DNA of 6,356 bases. Origin: DATKMG01 sp035541995 (lineage in GTDB: Bacteria > Acidobacteriota > Terriglobia > Versatilivoradales > Versatilivoraceae). This document shows, piece after piece, positions 1-5,133 of this stretch. The DNA is taken from NCBI GenBank assembly GCA_035541995.1, contig DATKMG010000324.1, forward strand, positions 1 to 6,356, in the 5' to 3' direction. The notes under the pieces were generated by a model, which searched no databases, was not told the DNA's origin, and saw nothing but the letters and a program-made list of their open reading frames with translations. The number at the start of each line of letters is the position of its first letter. Position 1 is the first letter of the stretch. The position numbers and the translations under genes were made by a program.

Positions 1-338
1 AAAGAGCCATTTTCAAAGGAGACGGTGTACACTCCGCTCTTCCCATTTGAAGCAATCAGGAGCTTGGTAGTTGGTTGGTAGGCGAGGCCGAACCACAAGC
101 TGGGAAGCTCAAGTCTGTCGATAACCTTTCGGCTTATCTCATCGTAGGACTGAAGATATTGAGTTCCGTATCCATTATTTGTGCTCACTAAGAAGTGCCG
201 ATCAATCTCGAGCAAGTTTAAGGGATAATCGCCTCCCGCTACCCGAGTCGCCACCGAAGTTTCCTTTGGGTTCGCATGAAGGACGATGAGGGCCGATAGA
301 TTCAGTATCAACAAAGTCATCCCGAAGCTTAGTTTCAT
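1..338 (-). CDS. Secreted beta-propeller (YncE-like) protein, N-terminal part, cut by window edge
   Basis: This minus-strand frame starts at ATG 338-336 and stays open for 112 codons to the window edge, so only the N-terminus is present. Residues 1-22 (MKLSFGMTLLILNLSALIVLHA) form a typical Sec signal peptide with a lysine followed by a hydrophobic core, so export is likely. After it come blade-like repeats: G-D-Y-P-L-N at about residues 45-50, then V-S-T-N-N-G-Y-G, a stretch ending L-P-S-L-W-F-G-L-A-Y, and L-L-I-A-S-N-G-K-S-G-V-Y. This order resembles the first propeller blades of YncE/SMP-30-like proteins, including the large forms fused to an alkaline-phosphatase-type phosphoesterase domain; whether that domain follows cannot be seen. 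The start is supported by GGAG at 351-354 on this strand, 12 bases upstream, and by the signal peptide beginning exactly there. It lies 362 bases downstream of ilvE on the same strand and probably has its own promoter. The family assignment is from pattern memory; function is unknown. Confidence 0.68.
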   Translation of the reverse strand, partial: MKLSFGMTLLILNLSALIVLHANPKETSVATRVAGGDYPLNLLEIDRHFLVSTNNGYGTQYLQSYDEISRKVIDRLELPSLWFGLAYQPTTKLLIASNGKSGVYTVSFENGS

Positions 339-522
339 CGAGTTTCTCTTCTCCAGAAGTCCAGGATCGTTGACAGCACGAGGCGGCAGACTCTTGGGCT
401 GATAAGCGGCCCTGGCGGCTGCTGTCTTGATTAAGTTATTCAAGCCAGCCGCTGATGCGTCTGAATACGCTCCAACTTTTGATCTACGAGGTGGTTTTGA
501 GAGTACGGGATATTCTGTAGAA

Positions 523-540
523 TTTCAATATGGAATTATA
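523..540 (-). promoter_or_regulatory. Candidate promoter elements for the propeller gene
   Basis: Two candidates sit on the minus strand. A perfect TATAAT -10 box lies at 535-540, but no good -35 stands at the right distance. A second candidate has TTGAAA (-35, 523-528), a 17-base spacer and TACTCT (-10, 500-505), which has a good -35 but a weak -10. Either would give a leader of roughly 155-190 bases before the ATG at 338. Prediction only. Confidence 0.3.
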
Positions 541-585
541 GGAATCGCGTTGATGGCCAATTAGACAATAGCCAGTAGCAGGAGA

Positions 586-627
586 ATGCGTTAGCGCACC
601 AGCGGGTAATGCATCTCGCCAAGATGC
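586..627. repeat. Cluster of overlapping short palindromes downstream of ilvE
   Basis: ATGCGTTA (586-593) pairs with TAATGCAT (607-614) with one G-T wobble. GCATCT (611-616) pairs with AGATGC (622-627) around a 5-base loop. The two stems share bases 611-614, so they would exclude each other. A third weak pair follows: TCCCG (633-637) with CGGGC (654-658), imperfect. No T-run follows on the ilvE strand, so this is a poor intrinsic terminator; it may be a degenerate intergenic repeat. The rest of 339-700 contains no gene I can support. Confidence 0.35.
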
Positions 628-700
628 TGTGCTCCCGATGCGTCGTGCTCTTCGGGCTGACGAATCCGACAATCCCCAATCTAAAAGCACGCTTTCCAGA

Positions 701-1642
701 TCACTTTGTTTCGCGGATTGAATGAATAAAACTCAGCCATCCGTGTCGGTCTTCCGCTCCGGTGTTGACGACCTCGAAGAACTTCTGCTGAATCTGGGCT
801 GTCACTTTTCCCCGACAGCCGCAACCAATCGAGATCTTGTCAATGGTGCGGATCGGCGTGACTTCTGCAGCAGTACCCGTAAAGAACACTTCATCCGCCA
901 GGTAAAGGAACTCTCGGGCAATGGCGTGCTCGGCCACCTGGATCCCCAAATCACGGCAAATCTGAAGAACGACCCCACGGGTAATCCCCGGAAGGATTGA
1001 AGAACCAAGGGGCGGGGTATGTACGATGCCGCCTTTGATGAGAAAGATATTTTCTCCACTGCCTTCACTGACATACCCCTGGTTGTCGAGCGCAATTCCC
1101 TCAGAATAACCGTTCTTGAGGGCCTCCATCTTGACCAGTTGGGAGTTCATGTAGTTGGCACCTGCCTTGGCCAGTGCCGGTAGCGTATTTGGGGCGATAC
1201 GGGTCCAGGAGGAAACGCAAACATCCACACCTTGTTCGAGAGCTTCCTTCCCTAGGTACTTGCCCCATTCCCAGACCGCGACCACCACGTCGACCGGACA
1301 TCCCAGCGGATTGACCCCGATCTCTCCATAGCCCCGGAAAATGACGGGCCGGATGTAACACTCTTTCATTCGATTCTCGCGGATGGTGTCCAAAATAGCC
1401 TGATTGATTTGTTCGCGGGAGTAAGGAACATCCATGCGGTAAATCTTGGCAGAATTCATGAGCCGATCGACGTGTTGCGGGAGGCAGAAGACCGCTGACC
1501 CTCGTTGGGTGTTGTAACATCGAATGCCTTCGAAGACAGAAGACCCATAATTGACGACGTGTGACATCACGTGAATCTTGGCGTCGTCCCAATTCACAAA
1601 CGCCCCGTTGAACCAGATCTTGTCACTCTTAGGAATGGGCAC
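701..1642 (-). CDS. ilvE: Branched-chain amino acid aminotransferase (IlvE)
   Basis: This is a PLP-dependent class IV aminotransferase of the cytoplasm. It makes leucine, isoleucine and valine from their 2-keto acids with glutamate as amino donor, the reversible last step of the pathway. The protein has 313 residues (E. coli IlvE has 309). Key residues fall at E. coli positions: the PLP lysine K159 in A-L-A-K-A-G-A-N-Y-M-N-S, E193 in S-E-G-S-G-E-N-I-F, the phosphate-binding S-I-L-P-G-I-T-R (215-222), F-F-T-G-T-A-A-E-V-T-P (253-263), and C-Y-I-R-P near 95-99. The C-terminal E-D-R-H-G-W-L is also typical. The start is set at GTG 1642-1640: TAAGGAG (1650-1656) lies 7 bases upstream, and the protein then begins M-P-I-P-K as in relatives. 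An in-frame ATG at 1720 would add 26 unrelated residues and overlap the promoter -10, so it is rejected. The gene diverges from leuS. It looks intact; the C-G-C pair near residues 277-279 is unusual but not in the active site. Confidence 0.95.
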   Translation of the reverse strand: MPIPKSDKIWFNGAFVNWDDAKIHVMSHVVNYGSSVFEGIRCYNTQRGSAVFCLPQHVDRLMNSAKIYRMDVPYSREQINQAILDTIRENRMKECYIRPVIFRGYGEIGVNPLGCPVDVVVAVWEWGKYLGKEALEQGVDVCVSSWTRIAPNTLPALAKAGANYMNSQLVKMEALKNGYSEGIALDNQGYVSEGSGENIFLIKGGIVHTPPLGSSILPGITRGVVLQICRDLGIQVAEHAIAREFLYLADEVFFTGTAAEVTPIRTIDKISIGCGCRGKVTAQIQQKFFEVVNTGAEDRHGWLSFIHSIRETK

Positions 1643-1649
1643 GAAAAAG

Positions 1650-1656
1650 CTCCTTA
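1650..1656 (-). promoter_or_regulatory. Ribosome binding site deciding the ilvE GTG start
   Basis: TAAGGAG reads on the minus strand, with 7 bases to GTG at 1642. It is a near-perfect Shine-Dalgarno and the main reason for choosing the GTG over the longer ATG frame. Confidence 0.85.
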
Positions 1657-1708
1657 GTTCATGATTGCGGATGAAATGCCGATCCAAATAAGAACCGCAT
1701 TGGCACGA

Positions 1709-1738
1709 AGTATAGCACATCCTTGGGATGACCTGGAA
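1709..1738 (-). promoter_or_regulatory. Extended -10 promoter of ilvE
   Basis: The minus strand reads TGC followed by TATACT (-10 at 1709-1714, TG at 1716-1717), an extended -10 with 5 of 6 consensus bases. The -35 is weak: TTCCAG at 1733-1738 with an 18-base spacer. Transcription would begin near 1702, leaving a leader of about 60 bases before the GTG start. Confidence 0.55.
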
Positions 1739-1746
1739 GCAGGGGA

Positions 1747-1790
1747 GTAGCAGGCTGGCAGAAGCGCGTGATCCACTTCTGGCGATCTAC
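1747..1790. repeat. Imperfect inverted repeat between the divergent promoters
   Basis: CAGAAG (1759-1764) and CTTCTG (1776-1781) are perfect 6-bp arms around an 11-base spacer. The outer GTAG (1747-1750) and CTAC (1787-1790) are also complementary, with mismatched bases between. It sits between the ilvE -35 and the leuS -35, where a shared operator could lie, but it could also be a degenerate REP-like remnant. I see no gene in 1721-1816. Confidence 0.35.
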
Positions 1791-1816
1791 CCATTCCAGT
1801 TGTTACTAATCCATCC

Positions 1817-1846
1817 TTGACGCTGTTTGAATCCGTTTGCTAAGAT
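1817..1846 (+). promoter_or_regulatory. Promoter of the leuS-lptE-holA operon
   Basis: TTGACG (-35, 1817-1822; 5 of 6 consensus) and TAAGAT (-10, 1841-1846; 4 of 6) are separated by 18 bases. A TG at 1838-1839 makes an extended -10. Transcription would begin near 1853, giving a long leader of about 130 bases before the leuS start. Confidence 0.6.
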
Positions 1847-1865
1847 CACATCAATTGGCACACGT

Positions 1866-1896
1866 GCTGAAATGCCTGTCAGTTCAAGGTTTCAGC
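1866..1896 (+). promoter_or_regulatory. Stem-loop in the leuS leader
   Basis: GCTGAAA (1866-1872) and TTTCAGC (1890-1896) are perfect 7-bp arms with a 17-base loop, just after the predicted transcription start. It could fold in the leader RNA upstream of the small leucine-rich frame. No known riboswitch or T-box signature is visible. Confidence 0.35.
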
Positions 1897-1919
1897 TGGG
1901 GCGGTGAAGCCAGAGAGAA

Positions 1920-1985
1920 ATGGTGCATCTATTCTGTCAGCTGTCTCTTAAGAGACTTGGGGCAGCGAAAAGGATCCTTGATTGA
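1920..1985 (+). CDS. Candidate leucine-rich leader peptide upstream of leuS
   Basis: A 21-codon frame runs from ATG 1920-1922 to TGA 1983-1985. It encodes five leucines, at residues 4, 8, 10, 13 and 20 (codons CTA, CTG, CTT, CTT, CTT). The stop overlaps the leuS start: the TTG is 1982-1984 and the TGA 1983-1985, so ribosomes ending here could restart on leuS. The leuS Shine-Dalgarno and a 14-bp palindrome both lie inside the frame. A purine-rich stretch, AGAGAGAA (1912-1919), precedes the ATG, but it is not a good Shine-Dalgarno. By inference it could couple leuS translation to leucyl-tRNA supply. It could also be chance: five leucines in 21 codons is enriched but not extreme, and short frames are common. 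Confidence 0.3.
   Translation: MVHLFCQLSLKRLGAAKRILD
1943..1956. promoter_or_regulatory. Perfect 14-bp palindrome just upstream of the leuS ribosome binding site
   Basis: GTCTCTTAAGAGAC is its own reverse complement. As RNA it folds to a 5-bp stem with a UUAA loop. GCTG (1940-1943) and CAGC (1963-1966) could extend pairing around a bulge if the first stem base is shared. It ends 11 bases before the leuS AAAAGGA, so it could be an operator or a translation-control hairpin. Confidence 0.4.
1968..1974 (+). promoter_or_regulatory. Ribosome binding site deciding the leuS TTG start
   Basis: AAAAGGA is followed by 7 bases and then TTG at 1982. No ATG or GTG stands in frame before the conserved R-Y-D-P-G-E-I-E-P-K-W, so TTG is the supported start. 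Confidence 0.7.
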
Positions 1986-4609
1986 TATCTAAACGGTATG
2001 ATCCCGGTGAAATTGAGCCGAAGTGGGCATCCCGTTGGGAAACTGATCGGCTCTACAAAACCTCGCCGGCTGATGAAAGGCCCAAGGCGTACATCCTGGA
2101 TTTCTTTCCCTATCCATCGGGCGACGGATTGAGTGTCGGACACTGCCGGAACTACGTGCCCACCGATGTCCTGAGCCGTTACTTCCGAATGCACAACTTC
2201 AATGTGTTGCACCCCATGGGTTGGGATGCGTTTGGACTTCCGGCGGAAAACGCTGCAATCAAGCAGAAGACCAATCCGGCTAAATTGATTGCCCAGTTCT
2301 CGGCCAACTACAAGCGACAATTCCGTCTGATTGGAATTTCCTTTGACTGGGACCGCGAAATTAACTCGTCCCACCCCGAATATTACCGCTGGACCCAATG
2401 GATTTTTCTGCAGCTTTACGGAGCGTGGTATGACCCTCGAGTACAGGGCGCTCGCCCGATAGCTGCGCTAGAGGTGGAATTGGCCGTCAAGGGGACTGCT
2501 GAGATTCCAGGTGCTGACCCTCTGACAGCCACCCAGTGGACAACCTCTTCAGTCAAGGAGAAAAAAGAGTTCCTCAGTAAATTCCGGCTTGCCTACCGTG
2601 CTGCCCGCACAGTCAATTGGGATCCAGTCGATAAGACAGTTCTGGCCAATGAGGAAGTCCGGGAAGGGAGAGGATGGCGAAGCGGCGCGCTGGTCGAAAA
2701 AAAGGAATTGCCCCAATGGTTCTTCCGTATCACGGTTTACGCTGATCGCCTGCTGGCCGATCTTGAGGCTATTGACTGGCCCGAGCATATAAAGCTGATG
2801 CAACGCAACTGGATTGGACGCAGCGAAGGGGCGGAAGTCCAGTTTCAAACGGAGGCTGGGCCCCTCACTGTCTATACGACTCGGCCGGACACGCTTTGGG
2901 GTGCGACCTTCATGGTTTTGGCGCCGGAACATCCCTTTGTGACCAAGCTGACGACACCGGATCAAAAAAAAGAAGTGGAGGCCTACGTTGCAGAGGCCAG
3001 AATAAAAACCGAAATCCAACGTGAAACTGAAGGTCTGGAAAAAACCGGGGTATTCACTGGCGCCTATGCGTTGAATCCCGTCAACGATGAGCAGATCCCC
3101 ATTTGGGTTGCGGACTATGTTCTGATGGAATATGGATCGGGAGCGATAATGGCAGTCCCAGCTCATGATCAACGTGACTTCGAGTTCGCCAGAAGATTCG
3201 AACTTCCCATCCGGGTCGTCATTCAGCCTATCCGGGGGGACGCGTCGGACGGACCTTTGGATGCTTCCCGCATGACCGAGGCCTGGCCCGGAGAAGGTGT
3301 CATGGTTCAGTCCGGATCGTTTGACGGGACTAGCACTGAGGTTGCTGTGGCGAGAGTTACAGGCTGGTTGGAACAGACGGGCCGCGGCAAAAGGGCCGTG
3401 AATTACAAGTTGCGAGATTGGGGGATCAGTCGTCAGCGCTATTGGGGGACGCCGATCCCCATAATTCATACGGCAAATGGTGAGGTCCCGGTTGCTGAAG
3501 AGGACCTCCCGGTGAAGCTGCCAGCTGTAGAACACTATGAAACCACCGACAGCGGAGAATCACCCCTGGCGAACATCCCGGAATTCGTCAATGTGAGACT
3601 GCCTGATGGAACTGTAGGCGCCAGGGAGACCGACACGATGGGGACTTTTGCCTGCTCGTCTTGGTACTTCCTTCGATTTGCAGATCCCCTGAATTCCCAG
3701 GCGGCCTTTGACAAAAAGGAAGCGGCTTATTGGCTGCCGGTAGATATGTACGTGGGCGGTGCGGAACATGCTGTCATGCATCTGCTTTACGCCCGGTTTT
3801 GGACCAAGGTATTGCACGATTTGGGTCATGTCCCATTTATAGAACCCTTCCGACAGCTGAGGAACCAGGGCATGATACTGTCGCCTGACGGTTCAGAGAA
3901 GATGTCCAAGAGCAAAGGGAATGTGATCACTCCTGATGAAGTCGTGGCCGATTGGGGCGCGGATTCCCTGCGGGCCTACGAGATGTTCATCAGCGATTTC
4001 GAGCAGGCCACGCCCTGGAACACCAATGGTCTTGCAGGCACCCATCGCTGGTTGAGGCGCGTGTGGGACCTTTTGCTCAATCCCGCCAAGCGTCCACCGG
4101 CCGACGAGAATACGGAACAAGCCGACCGTAATTTGCGGCGCTGGGCCCACAAGACAATCAAGAAGGCGTCCCGGGATATCGAAGGCTTCCGCTTCAACAC
4201 GATGATATCCTCACTCATGGAATTCACCAACGCACTCTACGATTACCAGCGGCAGCCGGTCAGTGATCCTGCATTTCAGGAAGCCTCGGATGTTCTACTC
4301 CTGCTGTTGGCGCCGGTTGCGCCTTTTATGGCCGAAGAAATCTGGTCCCTTTTGAAACGCCCCTATTCCATTCACCAGCAGAAATGGCCCCTGTGTGACG
4401 AGGCTCTTGCAGCCGATGAAATGATCACCTTGGTCCTACAGGTGGATGGAAAAGTGCGGGGCCGCATCCCCATGCCGGTAGGTGTGAACAAAGTCCAAGC
4501 TGAAGCCGCAGCCTTAGAGAATGAGGCGGTCCAGCGCTACTTGGATGGCAAACCCCCTCGAAGGGTCGTTTATGTCCCCGGCAAGTTAGTAAATGTCGTG
4601 ATTCGATGA
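1982..4609 (+). CDS. leuS: Leucyl-tRNA synthetase
   Basis: This class I synthetase joins leucine to tRNA-Leu in the cytoplasm and edits mischarged products. It has 875 residues (E. coli 860). In order: I-E-P-K-W (11-15); F-P-Y-P-S-G (42-47) with the HIGH signature as S-V-G-H (51-54), whose first histidine is serine; L-H-P-M-G-W-D-A-F-G-L-P-A-E-N; an extra segment at about 148-200; a ZN1 region starting N-W-D-P (212-215) with no cysteines; the editing domain with T-T-R-P-D-T (299-304) and A-H-D-Q-R-D (394-399), where T304 and D399 match E. coli T252 and D345; R-D-W-G-I-S-R-Q-R-Y-W-G; G-G-A-E-H-A-V-M-H-L-L-Y; K-M-S-K-S (640-644); the anticodon-binding helices; and a C-terminal domain ending V-N-V-V-I-R. 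The usual leucine-specific insert before KMSKS is absent. The start is TTG, with a good ribosome binding site. The stop overlaps lptE by four bases (ATGA). It leads the operon and diverges from ilvE. Confidence 0.97.
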   Translation: MISKRYDPGEIEPKWASRWETDRLYKTSPADERPKAYILDFFPYPSGDGLSVGHCRNYVPTDVLSRYFRMHNFNVLHPMGWDAFGLPAENAAIKQKTNPAKLIAQFSANYKRQFRLIGISFDWDREINSSHPEYYRWTQWIFLQLYGAWYDPRVQGARPIAALEVELAVKGTAEIPGADPLTATQWTTSSVKEKKEFLSKFRLAYRAARTVNWDPVDKTVLANEEVREGRGWRSGALVEKKELPQWFFRITVYADRLLADLEAIDWPEHIKLMQRNWIGRSEGAEVQFQTEAGPLTVYTTRPDTLWGATFMVLAPEHPFVTKLTTPDQKKEVEAYVAEARIKTEIQRETEGLEKTGVFTGAYALNPVNDEQIPIWVADYVLMEYGSGAIMAVPAHDQRDFEFARRFELPIRVVIQPIRGDASDGPLDASRMTEAWPGEGVMVQSGSFDGTSTEVAVARVTGWLEQTGRGKRAVNYKLRDWGISRQRYWGTPIPIIHTANGEVPVAEEDLPVKLPAVEHYETTDSGESPLANIPEFVNVRLPDGTVGARETDTMGTFACSSWYFLRFADPLNSQAAFDKKEAAYWLPVDMYVGGAEHAVMHLLYARFWTKVLHDLGHVPFIEPFRQLRNQGMILSPDGSEKMSKSKGNVITPDEVVADWGADSLRAYEMFISDFEQATPWNTNGLAGTHRWLRRVWDLLLNPAKRPPADENTEQADRNLRRWAHKTIKKASRDIEGFRFNTMISSLMEFTNALYDYQRQPVSDPAFQEASDVLLLLLAPVAPFMAEEIWSLLKRPYSIHQQKWPLCDEALAADEMITLVLQVDGKVRGRIPMPVGVNKVQAEAAALENEAVQRYLDGKPPRRVVYVPGKLVNVVIR

Positions 4610-5127
4610 TCGGATCGTTCAGGAAAACTCTCTTCCTTCTGTTCCTTCTGCTCTCCAGTTGTGGATGCGGCTATCATTTGTCCGGGAAAGCCACTGCTAT
4701 CCCAGAGTCCATCGATTCCATCGCGGTTCCCACCTTCATCAACAAGTCGGCAGAGTACCGCCTAGAACAGCGGCTAACCGCGGCAGTGGTCGACGAACTG
4801 GTGGCTCGGACCAAGTACCGGATTACCCCCGATCCCTCCGATGCTCGGGCTCTGCTGTCAGGCGAGATCACCTCAGTCATTGCCACGCCCGTTATCCTGG
4901 CGGGAGGGGCCGGCTCAACATACTTAGTCATGGTCCGGATGAAGGTTCTACTCAAAGACCTGAAGACCGACAAGCTGCTGTTTGAAAACCAGAATTACTT
5001 CTTTCAGGAAGAATTCGAAATCAGCCAGAACTCTAGTAAATTCATCCCTGAACAGGGGCCAGCGCTCGATCGTCTCGCCCAGGAATTCTCTCGCAACTTT
5101 GTGACTTCGTTGTTGGAATCATTCTGA
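4606..5127 (+). CDS. lptE: LPS-assembly lipoprotein LptE
   Basis: In the known family, LptE is an outer-membrane lipoprotein that plugs the LptD barrel and helps insert lipopolysaccharide into the outer leaflet. The protein has 173 residues. Its N-terminus has R6 and K7, a leucine/phenylalanine-rich core (9-16) and the lipobox L-S-S-C at 16-19, so C19 is the likely lipidated residue; C21 is a less likely alternative. G-Y-H-L-S-G follows, as in typical LptE (G-Y-H-L-R-G). The body shows S-I-A-V-P-T-F-I-N-K-S, R-L-E-Q-R-L-T-A-A-V-V-D-E-L, an A-L-L-S-G-E-I segment and a C-terminal helix A-L-D-R-L-A-Q-E-F. The ATG shares four bases with the leuS TGA and has no Shine-Dalgarno, so translation is probably coupled to leuS. 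Its place between leuS and holA matches E. coli and strongly supports the name. Its presence implies an LPS-type outer membrane. Confidence 0.88.
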   Translation: MIGSFRKTLFLLFLLLSSCGCGYHLSGKATAIPESIDSIAVPTFINKSAEYRLEQRLTAAVVDELVARTKYRITPDPSDARALLSGEITSVIATPVILAGGAGSTYLVMVRMKVLLKDLKTDKLLFENQNYFFQEEFEISQNSSKFIPEQGPALDRLAQEFSRNFVTSLLESF

Positions 5128-5133
5128 TTTGTC

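Noticed and set aside
339..524. In-frame upstream extension of the propeller gene (62 open codons on the minus strand)
   Set aside because: It contains no ATG or GTG, only a TTG at 443-441, and the ATG at 338 has a ribosome binding site and directly begins a signal peptide.
406..564. Plus-strand open frame of about 50 codons opposite the propeller gene leader
   Set aside because: No plausible start codon or ribosome binding site and no recognisable family.
484..690. Minus-strand 68-codon frame downstream of ilvE
   Set aside because: It resembles no family, is rich in Arg/Ser/Ala, has no clear ribosome binding site and covers the palindrome cluster; probably chance.
1643..1720. Longer ilvE starting at ATG 1720
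   Set aside because: The 26 extra residues do not fit IlvE proteins, the region holds the -10 box, and a strong ribosome binding site points to the GTG at 1642.
1872..1907. 11-codon frame in the leuS leader
   Set aside because: Only one Leu codon and no ribosome binding site, and it lies mostly inside the stem-loop.
1941..1950. CTGTCTCTTA, the first 10 bases of the Tn5 mosaic end / transposase adapter
   Set aside because: The match stops after 10 bases and the right arm (AAGAGACTT) does not continue as the adapter's reverse complement would, so an assembly junction is unlikely.
1853..1981. T-box riboswitch controlling leuS
   Set aside because: No T-box consensus or terminator/antiterminator pair is visible in the leader.
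2549..3535. Long 328-codon minus-strand frame opposite leuS
   Set aside because: It is a shadow of leuS: the plus-strand frame carries every LeuRS motif, and the minus product has no recognisable domain.
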